A program made the position numbers and the translations under genes. The notes beneath the pieces are model-generated. The model did not search any database. It saw nothing but the letters and a program-made list of their open reading frames with translations, and was not told where the DNA came from. Of a stretch of DNA of 64,000 nucleotides, positions 11,093 to 21,907 are shown piece by piece. The stretch covers positions 3,212,842-3,276,841 of the forward strand of contig SDUX01000006.1 in NCBI GenBank assembly GCA_008729055.1, in the 5' to 3' direction. Source of the stretch: Pyropia haitanensis. Its lineage: Eukaryota > Rhodophyta > Bangiophyceae > Bangiales > Bangiaceae. Each line of letters starts with the position of its first letter. The stretch's first letter is position 1.

Positions 11093-13006
11093 ATGGCCGC
11101 CTTCATCCCGGCCGCAGCCGCCGTCCCGGCGGGCGCCAGCCGCGGCCGCCACGCGCTCACCCGCCGCCCGCTCGCCGCGCCCGCCGCCGCCGTCGCTGCC
11201 GGCGGCGGCTGGGCGGGCGGCGCGCCCGTGCGGCTGCGGCGGCGTGGTGACTTGGGCGCACCGGCTGCCACCTCTGCCGCCCGTCGTGCCCCCCTCACCG
11301 CCTCGGCGGGCGCCGCGTCGGCGGCCGACGCGGGCGCCGTGGCGGCCACGGCCAATGGGGAGACGCCGGCGCCCGCGGTCGCCGCCCCGTCTGCGGTGGC
11401 GGCGGCGGCGGGGAGCGTGGCGCCCAACCCCGCGGCGGAGCACATGCCGTCGCACCCGACCATCCACGTGGCGCCCGGCTCGGACCCGAGCCTCATGGAC
11501 TCGGTGCACGTGCGGGTGGACTCGTCGCGCCACGGCCCGCTGGCGCTGGTGGTCGTCGGCGCGTCGGGGGACCTTGCCAAGAAGAAGACCTTCCCCGCCA
11601 TCTTTTCGCTCTTTTACCACGACCTTCTCCCCGACGATTTCGTCGTGTACGGCTTTGCGCGGCGGGACATGAGCGACGAGGCGTTTCGGGAGATGATCCT
11701 CGGCACCCTCACCTGCCGCGTTATTGACGGTGCGCGGTGCGCGGAGCGGATGGAGGCGTTCCTGCCGCGGTGTTTCTACCACAAGGGCACGTACGACGAC
11801 CCAGAGACGTTTGCGACGCTCGACGCGGCGATTGTGGACAACTTTGAGAGCAAGCTCCCCGCCGACGCGGACCCGCCCAACCGCCTCTTTTACCTCGCCG
11901 TCCCGCCGTCGGTGTTTGCGCCGTCGGCGGAGGGGGTGAACACGGCGGCGCGGGCCAAGGGCAGCGGCTGGACGCGGGTGGTGGTGGAGAAGCCGTTTGG
12001 CCGCGACTCGGCGTCGTACGGGGTGCTGCGGTCGGCGCTGGGCGCGGTGCTGTCCGAGGATGAGATTTACCGCATCGACCACTATTGTGGGAAGGAGCTG
12101 GTGCAGAACCTGATGACGCTGCGGTTTGCCAACGCGGTGTTTGAGCCCATCTGGAACCGGCACCACATCGAGTCGGTACAGATCGTGTTTAAGGAGCCGT
12201 TTGGTGTGGAAGGCCGCGCCGGCTACTTTGACAACATTGGCATCGTGCGGGACATCATGCAGAACCACCTGCTACAGGTGTTTGCGTTGCTCGCGATGGA
12301 GCCGCCCGTGTCGCTCCACGCCGAGGACATCCGCAACGAAAAGGTCAAGCTGCTCCGCTCGGTGCTGCCGCTCGCCGCCACAGACTTTGCGCTGGGCCAG
12401 TACGAGGCCACCGCCGACGGCAAGCCGGGCTACACGGACGATGAGGGCGTGCCCGCCGGCAGCCGGACGCCCACCTTTGCGTCGTGCGTGCTCAAGGTGA
12501 ACAACGCGCGGTGGGCGGGGGTGCCCATCCTCATCAAGGCGGGCAAGGCGCTCGACGAGCGCGTCGCCGAGGTGCGCGTGCAGTTCAAGCCCGTCGCGGG
12601 GGACATCTTTGGCGGCCGCCCCGCGCGGGCGCTCGCCAACAACGAGCTCGTCATCCGCGTGCAGCCCGACGAGGCCATCTACATGCGCATCGTGTCCAAG
12701 GTGCCGGGCCTGACGAGCCGGATGGAGGAGGCGCGGCTCAACTTGTTTTACCGCCACGCGTGGGAGGAGTCGAAGGACATTCCCGACGCGTACGAGCGGC
12801 TCATCCTGGACGTGATCCAGGGCGAGAAGAGCCTGTTTATCCGCGACGACGAGGTGGAAATCGCGTGGGACCTGTTTACGCCCGCGCTCGAGGCCATGGA
12901 GGCGCCCGACGCGACGGTCGTGCCCGACGGGTACGCGTACGGGTCGGTCGGGCCGGCCAACAGCGACCAGCTGGCAGAGAGCCACGGCGTGCGCTGGTCG
13001 TCGTAG
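11093..13006 (+). CDS. G6PD: glucose-6-phosphate 1-dehydrogenase, plastid form
   Basis: G6PDH oxidises glucose 6-phosphate to 6-phosphogluconolactone and makes NADPH, the entry step of the oxidative pentose phosphate pathway. The ATG at 11093 starts MAAFIPAAAAVPAG, a red-algal-style transit leader of roughly 110-140 residues; upstream open frame is only C-rich leader. Motifs: nucleotide-binding VVVGASGDLAKKK (about residue 151), substrate site RIDHYCGKELVQN (about 327), FKEPFGVEGRAGYFDN (about 366) and WAGVPILIKAGKAL. The total is 637 aa, normal for a plastid isoform with presequence. It is intronless and has no frameshift. It converges on DBR1 with 562 bases between stops. Enzyme call very secure, plastid location inferred. 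Confidence 0.95.
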   Translation: MAAFIPAAAAVPAGASRGRHALTRRPLAAPAAAVAAGGGWAGGAPVRLRRRGDLGAPAATSAARRAPLTASAGAASAADAGAVAATANGETPAPAVAAPSAVAAAAGSVAPNPAAEHMPSHPTIHVAPGSDPSLMDSVHVRVDSSRHGPLALVVVGASGDLAKKKTFPAIFSLFYHDLLPDDFVVYGFARRDMSDEAFREMILGTLTCRVIDGARCAERMEAFLPRCFYHKGTYDDPETFATLDAAIVDNFESKLPADADPPNRLFYLAVPPSVFAPSAEGVNTAARAKGSGWTRVVVEKPFGRDSASYGVLRSALGAVLSEDEIYRIDHYCGKELVQNLMTLRFANAVFEPIWNRHHIESVQIVFKEPFGVEGRAGYFDNIGIVRDIMQNHLLQVFALLAMEPPVSLHAEDIRNEKVKLLRSVLPLAATDFALGQYEATADGKPGYTDDEGVPAGSRTPTFASCVLKVNNARWAGVPILIKAGKALDERVAEVRVQFKPVAGDIFGGRPARALANNELVIRVQPDEAIYMRIVSKVPGLTSRMEEARLNLFYRHAWEESKDIPDAYERLILDVIQGEKSLFIRDDEVEIAWDLFTPALEAMEAPDATVVPDGYAYGSVGPANSDQLAESHGVRWSS

Positions 13007-13568
13007 AGGGGAACGGGGGGCGTGGGGCGGTGGCGTCGACCACCACGGGGGGGCGGCGTGCGCGGAGGGTAGGCAGCCGCTAGGACAGGCAGCGTCCCCT
13101 CGATCGCGAGGCCGCAACCACCCTTGTTTCTATTTCGTTGTTGTGTGTGCCCGCAGACCACGCCCACCAGCCAGGCTGATCTGGGCGGGCCGCGGGGGGG
13201 CGCCTCACCTCGGGCGCACACGGCGCGCGCAGCCGGTGTCCGTTGCCGCCTACAGCCCCTTCCGCCGCGCTGCCCAGGCGCTCGAGGCCGCTCCGACGGC
13301 GGCAGCGCGCCCCCAGCCCGTCGCCGCAACCGTGGCCGCTGCCGGTGCCGCGGTGGCCCGTGGCACAGGCGCCGCCAGGCGTGGAGCAGCCGTCGCTGCT
13401 ATTGCCGCCGCCGCCGCCGCAGCCGCCGCCGCCGCTACAGCCAACACGACCTCCACTGGTATCGCCATGACCGCTGGTACCACCACAGCCACAGGCGCCG
13501 CCGCCGCCACGGGTATCGCCACCCCCGCAGGTGCCGCCACCACCCTACGCAACCCGCCCCCCGCCACC
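13007..13568. other. convergent 3' region between G6PDH and DBR1
   Basis: No gene is supported. The interval holds the ends of two facing transcripts; frames crossing it are Ala/Thr/Arg-rich composition artefacts. Confidence 0.5.
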
Positions 13569-13990
13569 TCACGTGGGCGGCGGCGCAGGCGCCGTGCGCT
13601 GGCGCTTGGCATCTGGGCTCCGCCCCTCCTCCCCCCCCCCACGGTGGGGCTCGTCGACGCCGTCGCGGCCGTCGGTGCAGGCCGCTGCCGCCTGTGGTGC
13701 GGCTACGACTGTGGCGGCCGCAGCGGGGGCGGCGGGCGTGGGCGCGGGCGCGCCCACCGGTGGGGGGTCCGCGCCGCCGCCGTCGCCGCCGACGCCGCCG
13801 CCGCCACTGCCGCCCGTGTCGCCGTCGCCGGCGCTGCTGACCACCGCGGCCATCGGAACGGCGTGCAGCGGAGGCCCTTGTTCCCCCCAGGGGCGAGGAG
13901 CGGACAGTGACACCCCACCGCCGGCAGCGGGGGTCGTCGCCACCGGCGCGGGGGGAGGAGGGGTAGGCGCCCCGGCCGGCGCGCTCATTA

Positions 13991-14022
<32 letters not shown>

Positions 14023-15362
14023 CCGCCGGCTGGGTGGGACGCCGCCCCCCCCACTTCCGGCGGCGGCGTGCCGGCAAGGGCGTCGGCCACGGCCGCGGCC
14101 ACAGTCGTCGCGGCGGCGGCGGCGGCAGTGGCGGCGGTGGTCGCAGCGTGAGGCGCCGCCGCCGCCGCCGGTGCCGTCGCCGCCCCAGCCGCCGTCGGCG
14201 TCACTGCCGGCGCCGCCGGTGCCATCGGCGCCGCCGGCGTTCCTGCCAGCGCCGGCGCCGGTGCCGCCAGCGACGCCGGGCCGCCGGCGCCGAGCACGAC
14301 CGCGCGCGGCAGCAGCCGCGCCTGCTTTGCGGCGGCGCCCACCCTGCCGTCGCCCGTCCCCTCACCGACCGGCCCAGACAGCGGCGGCGGGGGCGTCGGC
14401 GCCGGCGCTGGCGCAGCGACCGCCGGCGCCGCGGCACCCGCGGCGGCGGGAGCACCCGCGTCGGCGGGCGCCACCCCCCCCCGCGCGGCCGGGCGACCGC
14501 CCCCCCCCCCCCGCCACCCCCGGGCGGTACCCCCCCCCCCCCGCCCCCCCCCCCCCCATCCACGCGGGGCATCGACACCCCCTGCAGCACAATCCCCGCG
14601 GCGGCGGCCAGCCGCGCATTCTCCGCGCCGAGCACCACCCGCCCGTCGGGCCCCGCCACGCCCAGCCGCTCGGGCGGTGCCCCCGCCGGCGGCGGCGGCG
14701 GCGCCAGCGGCACGCCCGCCGCGGCGAGGCGGGCGGCCATCGCGGCGGCCGCCGACGGCGGCACGGCGACGCGGCCGGCGGCGAGGACGGCCAGCCACGC
14801 GGGGTCCCGCGTGATGGTCAGCGGCGGTCGTGGTGGCGGGGGGGGGGGGGGGGGGCGCCCCCGGCGGCGGCCGCGGCGGCGGCGGCGGCGGCCGTGTCGG
14901 CGGCGGTGGGTCCGGATGGGGTGGTGGCGGATTCGCCTTCGACGGGGATGTCGAGCAGCTGCAGAAAGTCCCGGTTGGGCAGCACCTTGTCCAGTGCGAG
15001 GAAGCGGGTAGTGAGGGGGGGGGGGGACGCCGCGGGTGCGCCCGCGCCCGCCGCGGGTGCGCCGCCAGACCCGCCGTCCCCGTCGCGACCGCCGGCGCCA
15101 CCAGCGGCGCCACCGCCACCAGCGGCGCCCCCCCCCAGCGGCGGGTGTGGCACGAGCGCCGCGAACTTGACGTGCAGGTGGCCCGCAAACCAGTAGCGCG
15201 GCCGCGTCGCGGCGAGCAGCACCCCCCCCGGCGCGCTGCCGAGCGCGCCGCGCGCCACCTCGTCACGGAAAAACGGCTTGCACCGCACCAGCCGGGCGGC
15301 GTCGCCCCACGCGGTCACCCCGGCGGGCCAGTCGTGCGACAGGAACACGTCCAGCCGCCGCC

Positions 15363-15393
<31 letters not shown>

Positions 15394-15989
15394 GCCGCCA
15401 CCGCCGCCGCCGCGACCGCCACCACGGCCGCCACGGCCGCCACGGCCATTAGCGTCGCCCCCCCCCCCCCCCCCTCCCCCCCATCCACCCGGTACGTCGC
15501 CAACAGCGCCTTCACATCCTCCTCCCGCACATGGTACACGCTGCGCAGGTGGCCCGGCGAGTAGGGCAGCACCTCCCCCCGCGGCCGGCGGTAGTCGCCC
15601 TCCTTGCAAATACCCGACACCCCCCCCACGGTCAACCCCCCCACGCGCACCCCCCCCGCGGCGCCCAGGTAATAAATGTTGGGCGCCACCCAGCCGCCCA
15701 GCGGCAGCGCCGCGAGCACCGCCGACGCCTCGTGGTTGCCGCCCACAAACAGCGTCAGCACCGGCGCGACCGCCGCCCCCGAATGGTACTTTGCAAACGA
15801 CGTGACGCGGGCGTAGCGGGCGGGCACGGCGACGGTGGCAAGGTCCGCGGCGTCACGGGTGCACTGAAAGTCCCCACAGCAGAGGAGGAGGTCGGGGGGG
15901 GGGGCGCCGCGGCCGGCCGTTGCCGCGTGGATGGTCGCGTAGATGGCGTCGAGCTCGCCGTGGGCGCAGCCTTGGACCGCGACGCGCAT
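13569..15989 (-). CDS. DBR1: RNA lariat debranching enzyme DBR1 (frame broken at three G/C runs)
   Basis: DBR1 is the metallophosphoesterase that cuts the 2'-5' branch of excised intron lariats. The ATG at 15989 begins MRVAVQGCAHGELD, the exact N-terminal pattern of the family. Then follow LLLCCGDFQCTRDAADL, TLFVGGNHEAS, GGWVAPNIYYLG, GGVSGICKEGDYR and SVYHVREEDV in the first frame; DVFLSHDWP, YWFAGHLHVKFAALVPH and FLALDKVLPNRDFLQLLDI in the second; TITRDPAWLAVL in the third; and an Ala/Pro-rich tail ending AKRQRTAPAPPPT in the fourth. Frame changes fall in C/G runs near 15458-15474, 14838-14855 and 14484-14560. Each fits one missing base, so I read the gene as probably intact with miscounted runs. 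Insertions of poly-Ala and poly-Gly separate conserved blocks. Metal-binding residues (D, GNHE, H in LSHDW, GHLH) are all present. Confidence 0.9.
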
Positions 15990-16270
15990 TGTCGGGGGGT
16001 GGGGGGGCGGGGGGGGGGGGGGGGGGAAGCGGGGGAGTGGCCGCAGAGGTGGCGGCCTGGGTGGGGGGCGGAGATGGGGTGTGTGGTAGGGGGGGGGGCG
16101 CGGTGTGGGGGGGCCAAAGCAGCGGGGAGGGGATTTGTGGGCGCCGCGCCGACGCGACGGGGCGGGCGTTTGCCCGCGCGCCGGCTTGATCCGCGGCACC
16201 GGCGCCCGTTGCGCGCCGCGCCTCCGTCGCCGCCGCCCCCCCTCCCCCCCCCGCCCAACCGCTGCCGTCC

Positions 16271-16331
16271 GCGCTCCCCGCCCGCGCTCCCCGCCCGCGC
16301 TCCCCGCCCGCGCTCCCCGCCCGCGCTCCCC
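16271..16331. repeat. 13-bp tandem repeat, about 4.7 copies
   Basis: Perfect units GCGCTCCCCGCCC start at 16271, 16284, 16297 and 16310, with a partial fifth copy. It lies about 280 bases upstream of the DBR1 start. Confidence 0.85.
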
Positions 16332-16711
16332 ACCTGCCAACGCCCGCCCCGCCGCCGTGGCACCGACACCGCCCGGCCCGCCGCCGCGGCGCCTCTGCGA
16401 GCGCCAGAAAAAGGGTGGGCGGCACGGGCTTGGCGGTGGGTGCGGCACCGCCGCGGCGCCTCCGCGGGGTGGCACCCTCTGTCTTTTTTTTCTGTTTTTT
16501 TTTTTTTTTCTTTCCGCTACCGCCCGCGGCGTCGGGTGGATCGCCACAATGGCGGCGGCAGCGGCGGCGTGTGGCGGCGGCGTGTGGTGGGGATGGCGTG
16601 CCGACCCGCGTGGGCAGGCGCGTCGTGTTGGGGGGGGGGGGGGGGGGGGGGGGGGGTGGTGGGTGTGGGTGGTGCCCCGCGACCGCGCGCGCAGGCCGCC
16701 ATTGTCGCGAC

Positions 16712-16770
16712 GCGGCGGCCGCGCTGGGACGGGCGGCGCGGCGGCCGCGCTGGGACGGGCGGCGCGGCGG
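16712..16770. repeat. 26-bp tandem repeat, two full copies plus partial
   Basis: The unit beginning GCGGCGGCCGCGCTGGGACG starts at 16712 and again at 16738, and the first bases recur at 16764. Confidence 0.8.
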
Positions 16771-16940
16771 CCGCCGCGGGTGGGTGGGCGGCCGGTCGTT
16801 TGCGCGGCGGCCGCGTGGCTGGCACGTTGCCGGCTGCGGGTGGCAGCGGCGGTGGTGGTGGTGGTGGTGGCGGTGGGTGGGTGGGTGGGAGGCGGGGGGG
16901 GGGGGTTGGTCAGGGAGGGCGGCGGTGCTCCAGGCACAAC

Positions 16941-16941
<1 letters not shown>

Positions 16942-16993
<52 letters not shown>
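16942..16993 (+). repeat. uninterrupted A52 tract
   Basis: Fifty-two A bases followed by a further purine-rich stretch (GAAAGAAAAAAGAGG). It is the longest A run in the window. It could be the tail of a retroposed copy or a simple homopolymer; I see no clear target-site duplication. Confidence 0.9.
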
Positions 16994-16994
<1 letters not shown>

Positions 16995-17635
16995 GAAAGA
17001 AAAAAGAGGAAGAAACAGGCCGCGGCGCGGCTGCCGCGCTGCGCGTGCCCGCCATACGCGCTGCGCGTGCGGCCGCCGCCGCGGCGGCCGCGCAGAGACG
17101 CGCGGAGGGGCGGGCGCGGCGCGCGCACGGGGCGGGCGGGGGGGGGGTAGCGATGCAGCCGACGCGCGCGGATCCCGCGCCGCCGCTGCCGCCGGTGGCG
17201 TGGCGGCGGGGGGCACGCCCGCCGCGGCGGTGGCTGCCCGGCCACGCGCTGGCCCGTCCCCGCGGTGGCGGCGGCGGCGGCGGCCGTGGCGGCGGCGGCG
17301 GCGGCGGCGGCGGCATCGGCGCTGGCGTCGTGAACGGCTGCGCCGTCGGCGGCACGGGCGGGGGTGGCGTCGGAGACGGCGGCAACGGCTGGCCGGCACG
17401 ACGCGGCGAGAGGCGAGGACGACGGGAAACGGCAAAACGCTGCGCCGTCGGCTGCTGCTGCCGCCGCCGCCGCCGCCGCGATCGCTCCCGCCATCGCCGC
17501 TGTTGCAATGGCGGGTGCGCGACGGGGGCGGGGGCGGGGGCGGCGGCCCGACCCACCGCGGCGCTCCGTCTCGGCAGACACCCACAGCTGGTCGGGTGCC
17601 CATGTGTGCGCGGCGTAGCGAAAAATCCGCGACGC

Positions 17636-19969
17636 TCACGGCGGGGGCGGGTCCAGCCACGGCCCGTGGTCGGCCGCTTTTTCGACCCGCCACGCGTCTG
17701 GCGCGACGGGTCCCTTGCCGCTGCTCATGCCCGCCGCGTCAGCGTTGGCAGCGGCGGCCGCCGCCGCCGCGGCAGCCGACTCGCGCGTGCCCCGCCGCCC
17801 CCGCGGGGCAGGGATCCGTGGCCACCGCAGCCGCCGCCGCCGCCACCGCTGCCGCCAGCCCGGAAGCAGCGGGTTCCCGTCGGCCAGGTCGCCCCACAAG
17901 ACACCGCCAGCGTCGTTGGCCGGGCCGTCGGCTTCGTGGTCGTGCGACGGGCGCGGCGGCCAAACGGCGGCGGTGGCCACCCGTGCCAGCACCGCCAAGA
18001 CGAGGCCGGCATAGGCGGCGGTCATGCCCACCGCCAGCCGGCGCGTCAGGTGCGGGCGGTAGCCCGTGCGGGCGACGAGGAGCAGCGACTCGACGAGCGT
18101 CACGTATCGGCCGGTCGCGTCAAAGCCGCGGAGCAGCTCCTTGTCACTCGCGGGGAGCGACAGCTCGAGGCGCGTCGTCGCGGCGCGCCACGCGGCGCCG
18201 CGGCGCTCCTGCCAGTCCACAAAGCCCACCGCGATGAGCGCGGCGGCGCCCGCCACGACGGCCAGGCCCAGCATCAGCCCCTCCCGCCAGCTCCAGCGGG
18301 GCGGCCGTCGCGGCGGCTGCCGCCGCCGCTGGATCAACAGCAACACGATGGTGGCGGCCTCGGGGACGACCACCAGCACCGCCAGCAGCAGCTCCGAGTT
18401 GGACACGGGATCCGCCGGGGCGTCCACGTGAAAATCCGCGCGGCGGTAGCTGTCGGAGAGGGCCGCCACCAAGGCCTCCACGCGCGACAGCCAGAACGTC
18501 TTGGCCTTTGGTCTCTTGTACTTGTCAAAGGAGCAGGAGGACAGCCGCGCGGCCAAGTCCACTTCCACCTCGCTCCCAGGTCCGGCGCCGTGTATCTCCC
18601 TTGACTTGCGACCCAGCAGCCAGATAGGCTGCCGCAGCGGCATGAGCCAATCCAGGTCATCAAAGGACGGACACGGCGTACTTCGCGGCATCTTGGCAGC
18701 CCGCTTGAAGCTCCACCGGACCGTCTCGCGCGGCACGCGAAGAAATCCGCCCTCGTCCAGACCGAGCTCGGACCCCACCGGCTGCCCACCGGCGAGCAGC
18801 TCGGTTCGCGCAGACGGTTCCCGCAGCTCCACGCCGCTGCACAGGCCGCTATCCGACACAAACGAACCGGCGGGCGGCTGACAAAAGAGCGTCGCCAGCC
18901 GCTGCAGCCACAGGGAGCTGTTGGTGTTGTCAGAGCCCTTGCCCAACGGCCACGACACCTCGGACGGTGGATCCGAGGTACCGCGCACGATGCGGCGGAG
19001 CCGCACGTTGGCGTTGAGGCCGCTGGGGAAGGAGCCGCCCAGCCACGATGAGTCCGCCATGACGCCACGCCCCAGCGACAGCAGCGCCGACTCGCCGACG
19101 AGGACGGGCCGCCTGGGACCGACGCGCGGGGTGTACATCAGCACCGACGTAAAGGACCGGGTGGAGTACGAGCCGTTCGACAGCGTGTCCACCGCGGCGA
19201 TGACCAGCCGCTGCTGCCGCCGGTTGAGCGCAATGCCGATCGTCCCCCGCGTCACGGACATCACATCGTAGACGCTCGTCTGCCGCGTCACGGCCCCGAA
19301 CCGCTGGTTCCGCTGCAGCGTCAGCAGGCGGGCCACCTCCTCCTCACACACCAGCCCCGATCGCCCCGGCGCGGTCGCACAGTGGTGCGGGCGGAACCAC
19401 TCGGCCGAGATCATGCCGCCAACGGGGGCGCCCTTGGACGCCGCGCCCGCGGCGAGCGTGTACAGCCAGTTGCCCGCCCACTCAAACTCCGCGGCCGGGT
19501 CCCCGCCCGACGCGACGGCCGTGCTCGGCGCGCGCCGCCACCAATCGGCGGTCTTGGAACACGCCGTCTCGGCGGGTGACGCCAGGAAGGCGAGCTGCTC
19601 CGCGTCGTCCAGCGGCGACGCGCACGTGCCGGGGGCGTACGGCACAAAGACGGGTGGCGTGGACCGGTTGGCGCGCAGCGTCCAGCCAGTGTCGCCGCGG
19701 CGGGCCGAGGACGCGACGGCGTGCGCGTCGGGGGAGGCGCCGCCGGTGGGGGGGGGGTGCAGCCGGCACTGGAGCGCGCCGAGGGTGTGGAAGCGGCCCG
19801 CCGACGGGGACCCCGGGGGGGGGGACGGGAAGGGGATGGTCCGCGCCGCCGTCGCCGCCGCCGCCACGGGCGCCGCTGCCGCCGCCGCCGCTGCGCCCAC
19901 CAGCAGCCCCACCGCAACGCCCACGACCGCTGCCGCTGCCGCTGGCTTCCACTGCCGCGGTGCCGCCAT
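17636..19969 (-). CDS. orphan multi-pass membrane protein, 777 aa
   Basis: I do not recognise the family. The ATG at 19969 (MAAPRQWKP) precedes a hydrophobic Ala/Val/Leu stretch (about residues 10-35) that fits a signal anchor. A large region of about 480 residues follows, with scattered Cys (TCASPL, ETACSKT, HHCATAP, LCEEEV, LFCQPP) and NxS/T sites such as NRS, NGS and NSS, which suggests a lumenal or extracellular domain. Hydrophobic segments near 525-550, 565-585, 620-635 and 645-665 suggest three or four C-terminal membrane passes. The tail is Arg-rich (WRQRWRRRRLRW). The frame is intact over 2.3 kb and its composition is more balanced than neighbouring noise frames, which supports it being real. 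Function unknown; possibly lineage-specific. Confidence 0.75.
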   Translation of the reverse strand: MAAPRQWKPAAAAAVVGVAVGLLVGAAAAAAAAPVAAAATAARTIPFPSPPPGSPSAGRFHTLGALQCRLHPPPTGGASPDAHAVASSARRGDTGWTLRANRSTPPVFVPYAPGTCASPLDDAEQLAFLASPAETACSKTADWWRRAPSTAVASGGDPAAEFEWAGNWLYTLAAGAASKGAPVGGMISAEWFRPHHCATAPGRSGLVCEEEVARLLTLQRNQRFGAVTRQTSVYDVMSVTRGTIGIALNRRQQRLVIAAVDTLSNGSYSTRSFTSVLMYTPRVGPRRPVLVGESALLSLGRGVMADSSWLGGSFPSGLNANVRLRRIVRGTSDPPSEVSWPLGKGSDNTNSSLWLQRLATLFCQPPAGSFVSDSGLCSGVELREPSARTELLAGGQPVGSELGLDEGGFLRVPRETVRWSFKRAAKMPRSTPCPSFDDLDWLMPLRQPIWLLGRKSREIHGAGPGSEVEVDLAARLSSCSFDKYKRPKAKTFWLSRVEALVAALSDSYRRADFHVDAPADPVSNSELLLAVLVVVPEAATIVLLLIQRRRQPPRRPPRWSWREGLMLGLAVVAGAAALIAVGFVDWQERRGAAWRAATTRLELSLPASDKELLRGFDATGRYVTLVESLLLVARTGYRPHLTRRLAVGMTAAYAGLVLAVLARVATAAVWPPRPSHDHEADGPANDAGGVLWGDLADGNPLLPGWRQRWRRRRLRWPRIPAPRGRRGTRESAAAAAAAAAANADAAGMSSGKGPVAPDAWRVEKAADHGPWLDPPPP

Positions 19970-21907
19970 GGCCACCGCCCACAGAGAAGAGGCGCCCGTT
20001 GCGCGTGCAGGGGCGGCGGTCGAGTGCCGTAGAGCCGGTCAGAGGAGGAGAGCGGGATGGGGGTGGAAGGAAGAGGCGGCGGGGAGGCAGGCCGCCGCCG
20101 CCCGCTCGCCCGCACACTCGGCTGCCTTGTTGTGCGCGGGCTCGCGCGTAGGCGGCCGCGCACCGAGCCACCGCCGCACCCATGGGCGGGATGGACAATG
20201 CGGGATGGCGGCGGCGGCCAGAGCAGTTTAGCCAGCGCCCACCCCGCGCGGGCGGCCCCGCGGACACTACCCGTCCTCGCCCCCTCGTCCTCACGGCCTC
20301 CACTCGGGGTTGCCATCACCGTCGGATGGGCCACGGGGGAAGAGAGGAGTGTACGAACCTCTCGGCCTGCCGGGCTGCGGTGCAGAGGCGTGGGGGCGGG
20401 GCCCCGCCCGGACCGGGTTGGTAGCATCAGCACGGGACCCAGGCGGGCGGTAGAACACGGTCGTGAAGTGGCCAACGTTGATCGCACCCCCCCATCGAGG
20501 ACTCGGGCGGGCGCCGTCGAGCGGGGGGGGTGACCCAGCCGGACTTTGTGGCTGTTGACGTTGGTCCAACGGTGTCAAAACGGAGTCCCGCCCGCGCCCG
20601 TGGCCGATGACTGGCCGTGCTCCCTATCAGGCTGTCGTCTCCGTGGATATCAAGATACTGGGCTATTTTGAGAGTCTTCAGCCACAGTACAGTATACGGT
20701 CGTTAAGAAAGACGATGGTGAACAGACTGTAATTGCTAGCGAAGCTACTGTACAACGCGGACACCCTTATGGTCGATTAGTGGCTCACCTTCGTTCTGGG
20801 TGCGTCACCCATCAAGTCGCTGATTGGTTGAAAGCGGCGCCACGTACGGGAACCCCGGTGCTGCCCGGACGGGTGGCTTCGGTCGCTGGTGCAACCGCTC
20901 GGTAGCAGAGCAGGTTGCAATCTAGACCCTGAAGTGTTGGACAGTCGCCACGTTTGGGACACCTAAGTCGATTAGCACCCGTTTCGTTTAAGCGAACAAG
21001 CAAGTGGAGGTAACGCTTTTACTGACTTTTTTCTGTGATCCCAATTTAATACCTGTATTTTTAATCGATTGTTTCACGGTTTTCGTTTCGCGACTTTTTT
21101 TGACGACTGACAACAGCAGCGACAGAGAGTGGACCACATTCGTGGATCGCCTCGCCACGGATCGTGGACGGCCGTCGAGGGGGCACTCTGCGCCACTCCC
21201 GGCCGACTCGCCAAATCGTCGGCAACGGCGCGTCCCCGCTTGTCCCTCTGCGGCTCTTCCATCGGCGCCTCGGCGCCGCCCGTCCCGCTGCTGCTGTGTC
21301 TCCCTCCCCCCCCCTCCCCTCCCCCCCACACTTTGCCCCCGTCGGTGATGACCGATGCGGTGGTCGACAGGGCGGCACCCGCCGTGTCATCGCCGGCGTG
21401 GGCGCCCGTCCGGGCTGTCACGGCGGTCGCGGTCTGCCTCCTGGCGGGGGCGCTCGACATTGGGGGGTGCGCGTTCATCGGGCTGTCGCACGCGTGGGGG
21501 GGTGGCGGTCGACAGGCTCCGCCTCGACTCGGGGGACCAGCTGGGGGGGGGGCGTCGCCAGTAGGGGGGCGGCTTCTCGCGGTTTGTTGGCCCCACTGAC
21601 GAGGGGGGGCACTGCGCGCCTCTTTTCGCGGGGGAAGCCGCGGAGGAGATGACGGGGGGCGTGGGGGAGGCGGGAATGCCGCCGCCGCCCCTTCCGCCGC
21701 CGCCATGGCGCTGTGGGGGTGGCCGCCGGCGAGGGGGCGGCGGCAGAGGAGTGGGGGGAGGGCGGGCCACTGGCCGCCGCCGCGGCATGCGTGGCGGGGT
21801 GGCGCGGGCGCATGCGCGTCGCCCCCCTCCCCCTCCCCACAGTCCTGCCCCGCCCCCAAGGGCGGGTGGGACCAACGCGCTTTGTCGTCCACAGCCCAAA
21901 AAAAGAG
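19970..21907. other. intergenic region with AT-richer island
   Basis: Upstream of the orphan membrane protein. GC drops clearly from about 20590 to 21130, including TTAATACCTG and TTTTTAATCG near 21047-21068. No gene is recognised apart from a possible short frame listed separately. From 21300 to 21907 the sequence returns to GC-rich low complexity. Confidence 0.5.
20607..20732 (+). CDS. possible 41-aa ORF in AT-rich island, unknown
   Basis: The frame ATG to TAA reads MTGRAPYQAVVSVDIKILGY and continues with a natural residue mix (FESLQPQYSIRSLRK). There is no recognised family; it could be a remnant or chance. Confidence 0.15.
   Translation: MTGRAPYQAVVSVDIKILGYFESLQPQYSIRSLRKTMVNRL

Larger units (their letters stand above)
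15990..17635. other. low-complexity intergenic region upstream of DBR1
   Basis: I find no convincing gene in these 1.6 kb. The region holds several tandem repeats, T tracts at about 16484-16512 and a 52-base A tract, annotated separately. Long Ala/Arg/Gly frames exist on both strands, without any conserved motif. Confidence 0.5.

Noticed and set aside
13569..15989. DBR1 as a pseudogene
   Set aside because: All catalytic motifs are intact and every frame change lies in a G/C run with the same shift, as in six other conserved genes.
16105..18604. Overlapping 700-codon plus-strand frames
   Set aside because: They run through an A52 tract (poly-Lys), 13-bp repeats and the antisense of the orphan membrane protein; no conserved motif.
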